In this document: positions 1-24,258 of the stretch, piece by piece | Layout: every line of letters begins with the position of its first letter | Numbering within the stretch: the stretch's first letter is position 1 | Assembly: GCF_932526225.1 (NCBI RefSeq) | Contig: NC_064042.1 | Span: 3,517,001-3,581,000 of the forward strand | From: Nematostella vectensis | Taxonomy: Eukaryota; Cnidaria; Anthozoa; Actiniaria; Edwardsiidae | Direction: 5' to 3' | Length of the DNA stretch: 64,000 nucleotides | Program-made: the position numbers and the translations under genes | Notes under the pieces: generated by a model | Seen by the model: the letters and a program-made list of their open reading frames with translations, nothing else | Databases searched by the model: none | What the model was told of the DNA's origin: nothing

Positions 1-181
1 TATAAAGATGTACAAACGATGGATAGAAGGACAAACATTGGAATTGAAAGAAGGTAAGAAAGACTGCCTTTAGAGTACCCCCACCCCACTTCAGGGTTTA
101 GCCTTTAATGCTGTTATCCAAAATTTTTCAGGTAAATCTCACAAGAGAAACTCCAAGCAAGCTGCCAGCTTAGAGGAATGA
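1..181 (+). CDS. 3' end of an unrecognised gene (last two exons)
   Basis: Two exons can be joined: 1-53, ending in a clean GTAAGA donor, and 132-181, after a pyrimidine-rich TTTTTCAG acceptor. Codon phase is preserved (one base carried from the first exon, two from the second). The joined C-terminus reads IKMYKRWIEGQTLELKEG followed by a basic tail (KSHKRNSKQAASLEE) and a TGA at 179-181. Poly(A) signals follow within 70 bases, as expected for a gene end. The tail is rich in Lys/Arg/Ser, which is compatible with a nuclear or nucleolar protein, but that is a guess. The rest of the gene lies left of the window. I do not recognise the family. Confidence 0.5.
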
Positions 182-223
182 TGCTATGATAGGATGTATA
201 TTTGTATTATGTAGCTCAGTAAA

Positions 224-251
224 AATAAACACAATCTGAGTAACAAATAAA
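224..251 (+). promoter_or_regulatory. Poly(A) signals of the gene ending at 181
   Basis: Two AATAAA hexamers, at 224-229 and 246-251, lie 43-70 bases after the TGA of the upstream gene. This supports reading that stop as a true gene end. Confidence 0.45.
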
Positions 252-980
252 CTTGTATTTCTATTGTATGTTTTAGCACACAAATAGCAGGCGTAATTAA
301 TAATGCACCACCATTTTATGAACCCCCTGATAATTTAGTATGGGGATTTAGTGTGTCCATGGTTCTGTACAAGACAAGTGCACATTTCAAAGACTATTAG
401 CCCAAAAAGCACAGAAGAGAGGCCAATGTTTGCAATTTCTACTAAAAACGCTTATACATTCACCTGGCAAATCCAATACAATACATAGTGTACTCTTCTG
501 ATGTGTTTATAGAATGCATAGTGTTTCAATTTAGAGAGTTTTAAATTCACAAGAGAATAAAAAAACATTTTGATGTATTTGTTTTAATTTTCCTGAAAAC
601 AACTTCCCTCTACATCCACTGGAAGCCTTTCCTCATAATCAACAACATCAAAATATGTTCTGCTATAAAAAAAATATGGGAATCGTCAAATTTGACTGAA
701 TGTTGGAAAATGTAAATAACATGATTACTTGTCATCCTTATTCTTACAAATAATTATACCCATAAGCAGTGATTGACCTTACTGCCATATGCTATTTGCA
801 CTGACAAAGTTTATAATTGAAATAAGTATATGGCTGAAATTGAATGCATGCTGGCTCCGTTTTTAGGCGTTGCCTGAATCTATATATTAATATTTATCAC
901 CCTAATATGAACCAGTGCGGGTTACGACGAATTGAGCAAAAATATGGTATTAATAACATTTTCTTTTTTCTTTTCTCCAG
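252..980. other. Intergenic stretch or unseen 5' exons of the adhesion GPCR
   Basis: AT-rich sequence without an open frame that I can support. The first clear GPCR exon (981) starts in mid-codon and mid-domain, so one or more upstream exons, including the signal peptide and start of the hormone-receptor domain, must exist. None is convincing here. Confidence 0.4.
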
Positions 981-13371
<12,391 letters not shown>

Positions 13372-13486
13372 GCACTCTTTTATTGATGCGGGCACTGTGA
13401 CATTATTAGGAGAGGGTTCAACAGTAGCCCGCGTTGCCGTTACATCGCCGCTCTACATTCACCTTCCCCTCTATTTCCCACAACTC

Positions 13487-13578
13487 TTTGCGACGCGCGC
13501 GTGAAACAGGAGGCATCAAAATTGTAAACAAGATAGCAAAGTTTGTTTTTATCCTCGGTTTCACGCGCGCATCGCAAA
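13487..13578. repeat. Long hairpin after the GPCR stop codon
   Basis: Inverted arms 13487-13507 and 13558-13578 (TTTGCGACGCGCGCGTGAAAC and its reverse complement) match at 20 of 21 positions around a 50-base loop. It lies about 115 bases after the GPCR TAA and may be in the 3' UTR or be a small foldback transposon. Confidence 0.7.
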
Positions 13579-13720
13579 TATTTGTGGACAGATGTGGGGA
13601 AGATGAATATGCTCTGGGAGATTTTCAAACAAGGAAAACAAATGCACCATTGGATGGATTTCATTTTAGCAAAAATTGCACTCTCTCGAGGGAATAGAGA
13701 TTTAAGTTTTAGAAACCATG

Positions 13721-13726
13721 AATAAA
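13721..13726 (+). promoter_or_regulatory. Candidate poly(A) signal of the adhesion GPCR
   Basis: AATAAA 350 bases after the stop codon. It is the first AATAAA noted downstream. The choice is tentative because the region is AT-rich. Confidence 0.3.
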
Positions 13727-13979
13727 AAAGACAATTCTCACACAATGTTTATAATGTAAGATAGAAACGGTTAGTTTATAAAACAACATTAATATTTATA
13801 GAGAGTTTTCGAATAGAATATCACATTTTGTACAGCGCAAACATTAACATGAATATAAAGGACAAATATCTCGAAAAAGATGTGTATGCTGAAGAACTTT
13901 ATGTAGAAGAGTGAAGGTGAAAGAAAAGTTATGTGATCATAAATTAAGAACATGATTTCAAAAATAGCCTTCAAAATAA

Positions 13980-14403
13980 AAGGTGGTGGCATGCTGTATT
14001 TATTTATTCACTTTTAGTTTTACCAAACGTGCTCACTAAAAGGTGGTAGCATGCTGTATTTATTTATTCACTTTTAGTTTTACCAAACGTGCTCACTTAA
14101 AGGTGGTAGCATGCTGTATTTATTTATTCACTTTTAGTTTTACCAAACGTGCTCACTAAAAGGTGGTGGCATGCTGTATTTATTTATTCACTTTTAGTTT
14201 TACCAAACGTGCTCACTAAAAGGTGGTGGCATGCTGTATTTATTTATTCACTTTTAGTTTTACCAAACGTGCTCACTAAAAGGTGGTGGCATGCTACATT
14301 TATTTATTCACTTTTAGTTTTACCAAACGTGCTCACTAAAAGGTGGTGGCATGCTGCATTTATTTATTCACTTTTAGTTTTACCAAACGTGCTCACTTAA
14401 AGG
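13980..14403. repeat. 60-bp tandem array, seven copies
   Basis: Seven nearly identical 60-bp units (AGGTGGTGGCATGCTGTATT, then TTTAGTTTTACCAAACGTGC, then CTCACTAAA). Differences are single bases (GGTGGT/GGTAGC, TGTATT/TACATT/TGCATT), so the array is young. Its frame stays open only because 60 is divisible by three. Confidence 0.97.
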
Positions 14404-17400
14404 AAGAGAAAAAGGGGGGCTAGTTTTAGAGAAGTCCTTAATTTAAATAGGGAGGCCAGCTAGATCCTCCGTATAGAAATAGATATCACGAAAAATAGTT
14501 GTTTCTGCTTATTGTACAAGGTGTTTAGGTTGTTAAGCAAAACAATGGTTGGAGTTATAAAGCAGAAATGTTTACGTGGTTTCGGTGTCTTTTCTGGTTA
14601 CTCTATAAACCGTGCAATCGTGACCTCCAGAAGAAAAGTCCATTCCCCTACTCATAGACACACAACGAGGTTGCACGGGGAAGGGGGTGGGGGGCGGGGG
14701 CATTGTGAAATCGAAGAGGAAAAAAGAAGGGGTACGTGGGTTTGACATAGTACAGATAAAAACGATACAAACAATTCACCAAAGTATAATATCGACTTTT
14801 ATCAAGGAATCAATTTATGCATGTAACTCTGTTGTACATGTAAATACTCATAAAAAAAACATCTCCGCTTACGAAAAGGATGGGGAAGCAAGGCTTCTTG
14901 CCGCCCGCCGCCCTTGCAGCCCGATATATAATTTTGTAGTAACGCCCACACCACATTTTGTTATTATAACACTAGTGTATGGTACAACATTTGCAATAAC
15001 CGTTGTACCCAAATGGGATATCAAATATTCCTTCACACTTCTGAGACCGTTTTGGAACTAGTCTTTTAGAAGCGCAGCTGTTAGAACAATAGCTTCTTTA
15101 TCCTCGAACTACATTTATGTATCTTCAGTTTACCCCTCAGGCTTTCTTGTAAATAGCATTTATTGTTCCATATCCATTTGTAAAATAAACACACACCTGA
15201 TTGTTCCCTACCGCCGATTTCAGACATCAAGAGACAATGTAAGGGAGACCGCTTATGGGCATCATTTCATTTCATATTTCATTTCATTTTTGTTTGCGTG
15301 TATGAAATGTATGAATCAGCCAGCTAGTGTTATATTTGGGTTTTATTAACAATCCACTAAAATAGTTATGGAAAAACTTAAAATACATTCGGGCAAGTCA
15401 TTAAAAAAAAACGTAAGATATTGAGAAAATAAAACTTAAAAAACAAAAGTTACAAGAGATACCTACAACACTGTGGTTAATAACATGTATACTGGCTCAC
15501 CGACTGTTCACAAAAATAATACAGACTTCCCTTTGTGAGCCGTTTTTTTTTCGCAAGTTCCATTATGAACCAAAAGCGAACATTTATTAAAAACCGGACT
15601 GCAATATTCAAAGGAAACTCAATAGTTGGATTGTAACACCACATGGCCATAAACACACAACAATACGCTCTCTTTTTATAAATTGAATCAAAAAGCCCAA
15701 ACTGTCGCGATCTCGTACCAGAACAATGAATAAAATACACCAAAAACTGGAAATCGACTCTGCCAAATTTTCGTCTTTAATAAGACTTCTTCAGGGCAGA
15801 CTGGTGTATTTTACTCTCTTTTTATAAGAAACATTTTATAGGAACATCCAGCCTAAGATTTCACCAAATTTTAAAAACATGCCAGCAATTTTTTTTTTTT
15901 TACTAGTCTGATGTGTTCTCAAAATGCCAAATAAAATTGTGTTCACAAAACCAACCTTGAATATTACTCTGCTATATCATTATTATTCTCTTCTTCCTGA
16001 TGGTTAATCGCATATCATACTTTATATACACTAAAAATTATTAAGAACATTTTCGGAAAATGCTCCAAAAATAAAAATGACTTATTGCATGAAACGTAAT
16101 TAAACTCATGAAGCGTAATTAAACTCACAAATAAGCCGGAAAGTGAACATCTATTAATAATATACGCTACTGTACAAATAGCACAGTTGGGAGTAAAAAA
16201 CAGGGATTAATAGGCTTGAATAAGTATCAGTTTTTATCCCCTGGGCTTTATTATATATTGTATTCACGTCGGGTTTTTGATTGAATGAAACAGTGTCAAA
16301 AGGGAATACAATAAAATCAGAGAAGCTAGAATCTTTGTAATCCCGCTAACTTAAATAGTTGCCGTTTTTACTTAGTTGCGCAGACGAAAAGGACGTTTCA
16401 CAGAAGATACATTTCATCTACCACGATATACATTCCGGGATTCTTCAAACACATAACAAAACTTGAAATAGGTGAGTGCCCTGGAACATAACTAAAATTG
16501 GAGGCATTTTGTAAATAAAGAAGTTATCCAATAACAGCAGAGTACCCACCCCCTCCCCCTTGGTATTTGTATGCCAAATGGCGGCGAGAAGGGGAGGACG
16601 AATATTCAGCCTAACCGTTTCTTTGAAGCTGTTTGACACCCCTGAAAATAATATGTCACATTCAATATCGAAATACACGCTCTATACTGTCGACTCGATG
16701 CGAATCCCATGCGAATGCGTTGTAATAAGCGAACAACAGCAACTAAAACACTAGTGTTAAAGTTTCACTTGATACAAAATTAAATAGAGAACTTCTAACT
16801 TTACCCCTCTGTGTTTCTATCTAAATCACGAGGTATTTTAGTTATTTAAACTGTTCTTCAAGGCAACCACTTCATACCAGGGGTCTACTATAACTTAAAG
16901 CCGTGGATTTTAATAGATTTTACTTAATTTTCTCAATAGTTTAACTTTTGATCAAAATGCAACAGACATACAGTAAATGTATCAAACATTAAGTACTTAT
17001 AAAAAAATAAGCAAAAGAGAGAAGAGGGGGGGGGGGGGGCTCCCACAAACTTGAACAACCTAGTATTCTGGGTGAAAGTTTACTTGTGAGACCACATGCA
17101 TTATACTCCACTAGGCACTAAAATCTTTTTTTTTGCTTCAAAAGTTTATATCTTACTGATTCCCCCAAAATTGAAGTTTATTTCATAATTTAATTCTTTA
17201 TTATCAGGGCTTTGACTATAGATTTTTAAGTGTGACATTATTTAGAATTTGGTGGGTGGTATTTTTTGGACACAAACCCCGTATTCTAGCATAAAAAGGG
17301 ACTTTCAAAAGAAATTCAAGGTGCTAAGTAATGAATAATAGTTTTCAGTACTTTACTAAATTGTTGGTCAAGCCCTCCTTGTGTATAACTTCCCCTCCTG

Positions 17401-20160
17401 GTAAAATTTCATTTGCCACCATGTCAACTAACTAAAATTCGTAAAATCTAATTCATAAAGTCTAGTGCACACTAGCAACAATACTGCATTATTTTGGCCT
17501 ATAAGTATGGTAAAGTAGCAGAAATGATCATGATTTTGAATGTAATATGCTGAGATTGCATTGTTTCTAGTATTTTGTGCTCCTTTAAGTCACTTTTCAT
17601 ATTCTAGCGGGGTAATTATGTAATGCTGTGCTTTGCTAGTGTGCTCCAGAAAATTAAAACTAACCACCATCATTGCCAGAAAACCGACGGGAAAAGCATT
17701 GAGCAGAGGGTGACTATTATAAGCATGATGACATATGAGGAAAGTTTGGTGACAGTTATATAAGAAATTTCTTCAGAAGAAAATCACCCCCGTTTCCTGT
17801 CTCTGTATTGGTGTGTTCATTCAAACATTGAAAAATACATTTTTGATATCAAATCAGGCATCCCATTTTAGCCTGACAATGTTTTGAAAATTATAAAAAA
17901 ATAATAAAACAAATGTCAATTACACCCACATGTACTTTCTTCTTTTGAACAGAAATTCTGTCCAATGCTTGACTAAAGGGTGCAACTTAGTTTACATGAA
18001 CATTCCACCATTATAAAATAAAACAACTGCTAGCAAAGCACCCCAACCAAAAAGACAAGACAACAATGGTTTAACACAACTCTGCTTCTTGCTTGTTTTA
18101 GTCTGCCACCTTTCTTCTGCGACTTTGATGTATGCGAGTTACCTCAAACACGCTCTCAGGTACTAAACGTGAGATTCCATAATACGGCATGTCACTTGCG
18201 AAAACGTAAAAAGAAAAAAACTAAAAGGCGGGGTACCCATGGGGTAACCTCGAGGTATTCGCTTGTTCAAATCATCTAAATGATGACAAACTATTGTAGA
18301 TTCTGCCGATGTATTCCCTTTTTTGCTGACATCGTTCGGACCTAACGAAAATTCCAACTTTCTCAGATCGATCGGGACATATTAGGGCAAAATTTTGAGT
18401 GACCTTGGCCGTAAATCTTGAAATAAATATTTTCTCGCCCATAATCGCACTGATTCTCTTAACAACATGGCGCCCAGGTTCCTCTAGCATGCATTAAACG
18501 CAACAAATCATGGGTAGGAGTACTATTCCGCCGACAAAGGAACTATTTTTGTGTGGTTCTCTCGCTGAGGCTATGTCCGCCATTTTGCATAATGATTAGG
18601 TAAACCGATACCTCCAATTTTAGTTATGACCCTAACTGATAAATGCAAAATCCTGGCCAAACAAGTCTTTCTCAAAAAATAATAGCATATCTATGATTTC
18701 AAGGTACCTTGTCCGAGTGCCTTTTTTAACTATTAATAGTTGGCTGAAATATTCAATTAAAATTGGCATAATGAGTGCGCGATATTGGGGTGGCGGTGAA
18801 TCAATCAAAAAGTTATCGATAATTAGAGGGTATTGTAAATGTCTCACACCAAGTGAATTTTGAGGCCGTATGCTTTTCAAAATTAACAATCCTTGAATTA
18901 ACTTACTGTTACCGAATCAAAAAATCGAATATTAGCATTATTCAAGAACTCACCAAAAAAGCAGGTCAGATGTACACTTACGTAACGAGTACGGTATATG
19001 CCTTCTCGAGGGCCAAGGGAGATTCCAGTAGACAAATTAGAAAAAGTGCGAGAGTAGAGTAAAGTAATTAAATGAGTTGGGAGTAAGACGAATATAAATG
19101 TGAAAATTAATTAAGTCTTTAAACGTAGGTTTGACAGGTTTTATGAGGCCCGTGCAGTATTGTTTCATCAACTTCGTTCCCTGGCCGCCTGGTAAATGAA
19201 TAGACAAATAAAGAGGCGATGATTTAATAGCCCCCTTCCGTGGAAGGAAAACAACACAAATTTGGATAAAATATGAGCATTATTCGTGGATTTACCAATT
19301 TATAGAGAACCCATTTTTGCATCTTTGCATGTACTTGGAAAATTTTGGCAAGCAATTCGTGCAACGGCAAGCATTATAAAAATGCATGGGGCGATGGGGT
19401 AGCAAGGGGATGATGATCCAAATATTAAGTCATGATGATCAATGGCGATCAATCCCGAACTGCGCAGCGTTTCTACTCCTTCGCTCTAATCTTTTTTTGC
19501 TTAGGAATGCACCTAACAAACAAGTGGGGTTGAATTATGCATTAACTCCACTTAGTTCAGCTTGAACGTTTGCCTTGGAGGGGGGCTCAGCTAAGTGTTG
19601 TTACGTAACAACTCACAGAGCTCGTGTAACCGGCCAGATGCCGCATTAACACTAGAAACAAGAAACAGATAATTACTTCCGGACTAACAGCTTTCATGAT
19701 AACAATTAAAAATATCAGTGGAGAAAAATCACGAAACATTTGATTTTACGATTGCAAGCAACGGTTTTAATTCGAAGAAAAGTTATTGGAAAAAACATTT
19801 GATATGACACAATAAGTCGTGTCCAGCGCAGTCGTCCTGACTAAGGATGGCTTGAAAACTAAACCAAAATTTGGTTTTGAGTCGTTTGGGACCTAAGAAC
19901 GTAGATGATGGAGTAAGCAACACTGTTGCTTTTTTTCCAAAGAGTTTACAAATAATAACTGATATAAAACGTTTTTAAAGTGGCCTCTGGCCTCTTTTGA
20001 GGTCCGAAGAACGTGATGTTATGGAAAGCAAGCAAGCATTGTATTGTCATACTCAATGACGCAGCATGTTTTTTTACCTTATTTAGTCATATGACGTCAT
20101 CGTGTGATTTTTGTTTGAACAATCAAAAACAATTAATGCATACTATTGTCAATCATTAAC
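14404..20160. other. Long gene-poor stretch
   Basis: No exon series can be supported. The region holds low-complexity A/T, short G-runs (14680-14700, 17025-17040) and scattered short frames with no family resemblance. Around 18460-18590 there are two ATGGCG/GCCATTTT motifs and a short minus-strand frame from 18490, which could be a promoter, but no continuing exon was found. Confidence 0.5.
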
Positions 20161-20167
20161 TAGAAGA

Positions 20168-20175
20168 TATAAAAA
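20168..20175 (+). promoter_or_regulatory. TATA box of the 706-residue secreted protein gene
   Basis: TATAAAAA followed by a GC-richer GGCGTC. Transcription would start about 30 bases later, near 20195-20200, upstream of an untranslated exon ending at a GTATGA donor (20272). Confidence 0.55.
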
Positions 20176-20195
20176 GGCGTCTCACAGTTTAACAA

Positions 20196-20271
20196 AATTA
20201 AGTAAAGCATACTCTAGCAGAAGGATTGTCGATCATTTTGATTGCTGCTCCACTACATAGGTGCTAAAAAG
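20196..20271 (+). other. Probable 5' untranslated exon
   Basis: Lies between the TATA box and a donor AAAAAG|GTATGA at 20272. The next acceptor (TTTTTTCAG at 20974) opens five bases before the coding ATG. The intron would be about 700 bases. The exact transcription start is inferred. Confidence 0.5.
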
Positions 20272-20979
20272 GTATGACTCATCTATTCTAAAAACTTTAC
20301 TTCTTTTTTGAATTTTACATTAATTCATCAGATGAAGTGTTGGGCTTTTTAAGCAGTCCTGACTTGTTGTTAGAGGGTTTGCACCGTACTTAAGCAAAAA
20401 GCCCGACGTTTTCAAACGTTCGGTACAATAAAACAAAGCGCTATTAAAAGCGTTAATAATCGCACCTATCCCTCAGAATTTACACTGAAAAATATGAAAT
20501 GCAGATTAACAGAACCACTTCGATTTGTGTGTTGTTGGAAGAGCTCCATTATTCGCTACTGATTTCTCGTATTTATTTTGTTCTTACTTTCAAACGAATT
20601 CGTCGTTTCGAGCTGTTGGCCAGGTATAGAGCAAGAATAAGCCGATTTCTACCAGCGCCCATCTGATTTTTGGTGAATGTTTTCTGCAGTCCAGCCCCGA
20701 TTTGTGTCTATTGCAAAACCATAGTTTTGTAGATCATAAATACACTTTTCACTGCTGTTTCTTTGTGATGAATTCTGTCAACTGCATGATTAATAGTGCT
20801 CCGTTATAAACAGATAACAATATTTGTGCTTGAAGGCGAAAAGCTGAGGAAGGATTCCACGCCTTCCAGCTCACTCCGATCTATGGCCCTTCCCCTAAAG
20901 TGTTAGAATTTAGGAGTCATAATAATGCATGAATTATTAGCTTGCTTTTAACCTTTTATTATTATTTTTTTCAGTGAGG

Positions 20980-23900
20980 ATGAGCCCACGCACAAGCCAC
21001 CTCGGTTTCGTTCTGCTCCTCGCAGCGCTTGGCGGCGCAAGCTCCTCAGATCTCGCGGACGAAGCATTTACCAAACTGAGACAAACCTTCGACGCTATGA
21101 GCCAGGCCTTGGGGGCTCTCTCCAGACAAGTGATGCTTCAGCAGTTTGAGGTTCAAGAAAAAATCCGCTCAGATGCAGACTCCGGTGTGAAGCAAATCCG
21201 TGATTTTAACACGGGAACGCGTAATTATCACACCGCTACGCACACGCGAACTGGGAGCGTGCTCGCGATTCATGATCACTCTAACAATGATCGCACCGTT
21301 GGAATGGGGGAGTTCGTGGGAGTGCTGAATGGAGTTGAGTTCCGCACAAGACACAATGACTACAGACTTTACATGCCGCACAGGACAAGCAAGGAGGTGA
21401 GAGGGGGAGGGGTGGGGTAAACGACAACAGACTATAGACCCTTAGATGCACCATCAAGCCAACAAATTGTTATGGCGATCGTGCATTTCCAATCGCTGCG
21501 CCCGGTCTGTGGAATAGTTTTCCGTATGAAGTAACATGCATTAATTCTATATATAGTTTTTAAAAGGCACTTAAGAGTTTTTTTTTATTTAAAGAAGCAT
21601 TTAATTCATAACTTTCGCTATATTTTTATCATAGCTCTATTTCAATTATATTATTCATAGTTTTATCATAGTTTATCATTAGTTTTATTTTTTACTCGAT
21701 GTAAGGCGCAATTGATTTTTTTTATATATTGATAATTGCGCAATATAAATGTAATAAATTATTATTTATTATTACTTTACATGCCCCATAGGACAAGCAA
21801 GGGGGCGAGAGGGGGAGGGGTGGGGGCATGTAATGACTTCATGCACAGCTCAAGAATTGGCACGAAGATAGGAGGGTATAGTATTTGATTAAATATTTGT
21901 ATATAAGTAGTTGATTTAATACTTTCTTAAATTTTTTTATGCTTTTTCGTTTAGTGGCATGCTACTGAGAATATCCCCTTCCCCCAAGTTCCACCATCAG
22001 TTCTTAACAAACCCACCATCTCTGAGCAAATCGAAGAAATGAAAGAATGGTTCAAAGCGTGGCGTGACCAAAATCACACCGTGCGTGACTACCGTGACTA
22101 CTTTAAGCCGGTCCTGTGCTACCTCGAGGGGGCCTGGACAACGAACACCGAAAACATCGAAGAGCCATTTGAGAGCGATCGCCACTTTGTCGACGCCTCA
22201 AGTTGGTTTGATCTACAAGAAAAAATCCGATTTACCTCATACACAGGACGCAAGGATAACTTGGAGAACTTCTCTTTTCTGCCGACAGCCATCATCAATG
22301 TGACCAAGGATGGAAGACCGATCTTTGCGCAATGGAATTACCGCATTCTTTGCCATCCGGTATCTCGTGATATCCCCCTGAACAGGTTCCGCGTGGTGGA
22401 CGACCTTGGAGTGCGGCTCACAGTAAAGCGTTCGTATGAACATCACGGAAAAACCAGGTCTGCAAGATTCCAGTTAAACCCGTTTGACAAGGACTGGCAG
22501 GAAACTGAAGACAAGATCAACCAAGAACGTTGGGGACTCCTTGATGAAATTATGTCCGAGGTAAAGCTGCTACAACAAATGTTTTTCCTTGAAACAAATG
22601 CACAAAAAAGTGTCAGTCGTAGAATATTTTCAATGTAAAATTAAAAAAAACAAAAAAAATACGCCATCTCCACGGAAGGTTTTGAGCATAGTGGTTCATA
22701 AGCGTGAATTTTCATACAATCATTGTCTATGTCGTAACAAGTCCAGGGTTGAAGCTAAAAATCATCGTCTTCGCTGACTTGCAGATGAAATGTTTTAAAG
22801 ATTATGGACAGACCCGTTCGTACTGATGCACAATTGTGTGACAGATCCGTTTGTACTACATTGCACAATGCGCAGGCCAAAGCTACAAATGAAATCATCG
22901 AGTCTCAAAGAGCACAAAATATTATCAAACTGTCTTTTTTCTCACTTTCAGATCCCAGGCAAAGATAACTACGCCGGGAGCCTAACTGACGAGGCGTTTG
23001 ACATTGAAGCCCTCAGCATGCATCCAGAAAAAAACGGAGAGAAACTGGACGTTTCCAGATATCACCGATGGTTCAAAGTCGGAAGGCGTGGCGCTATGGG
23101 CACCTCGATACGATCACGGGGATTTAGTGATGATACCTTGTACATGGCGATGACGTCACAGCCAAAGGTCGCAGGGATGAATCTAGCCCATCAATGCTGG
23201 ACCAGATGGAATGGACAGAAGGTAAAGCGGATAACTTAGCATCACTTACTGCGACTTTAAATAGTCTGCGAACCCATGCAAGCAATTTCCAACTACGAAT
23301 CAATTTCTGGCTTCCGTCATTCAAACGAACGGGTGCATTTTGATTGGTCCTTGAAGATAGGAGGCGTGATTTGAAGGCATTTCTGTGCTGGCCAATTCTG
23401 GCTTTGAGAATTTTGAATGACGGAAGCAGAAGCAAAATAGTCGGCAATTGAAGTTTTGAAAATATTAAAAATATTGAGATCTGCATGTTCTTTTTGGACT
23501 TCTTAAAAAATGTGTGATGCAAGGAAAACGTACTGTTCGCTTTGTTAAATAGAGGGTTTAATTTCAAAACCTCCGCCCCCATTACCTTTCCTTTAAAACG
23601 GTTTCATTTAAGCGCATTTTCCGAGAATGCGAAAGGGCAGAAAGAGGGGATAATATATTTGTCAACTAAGGACTAGCAAGGTACTGCCAAGTATAAGGCT
23701 CTGGTTACAGATAATCAGCCAGATATTTAGCCTCGTATCAGAGAAGAGGAGTGGGGAGAAATTTTCGAACGCGTCTGAAAGTAATATCTTTTCTATGCAT
23801 TTAAAATGTTTATCTCACGTTACCAATAGATGTGCAAACACTACTATAAACAAAAATGGACGTACGCCATTCCCCTGGAAATCATCTTTTTGACCCCCCT

Positions 23901-24226
23901 GCACCGATGGAACCCGTATGACATCCAATACAAGGGCGATGCCAAGACTGACTGGGGAAAAACGGTCGTGGACGGGGGACGTAACGGAGACAAGACCCCT
24001 GAGAAGGCGTATAACGGTAGCAACAGCAGAGTTTACTATCAGACGCCTGTTGAGATGTTCCAGGGTGGAGAGGTCGGTAGTGGGGCTGCTGACACTACTA
24101 AAAGCTCTGTTGGAGTTCTGGATAAGACAGGTACGTTATACTGGGGCAGGAGCCCATTACTATGAAAATACAAGCCTAACTTCAGGAGGCAGAGGGCGGA
24201 TTCCTTAAGGAAAAAGCAAAAATGAC

Positions 24227-24258
<32 letters not shown>

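Noticed and set aside
932..980. In-frame ATG at 944 giving MVLITFSFFFSPGQA, which resembles a signal peptide for the GPCR
   Set aside because: The stretch is exactly the polypyrimidine tract of the acceptor at 980, and starting here would cut off the first half of the hormone-receptor domain.
14149..14400. LTKRWWHAVFIYSLLVLPNV repeat frame
   Set aside because: The 60-bp array is divisible by three. Identity at the DNA level, including third positions, shows no coding constraint.
16560..16754. Plus-strand frame containing MAARRGGRIFSL with an ATGGCGGCG start context
   Set aside because: No in-phase donor or continuing exon was found, and the protein resembles nothing known to me.
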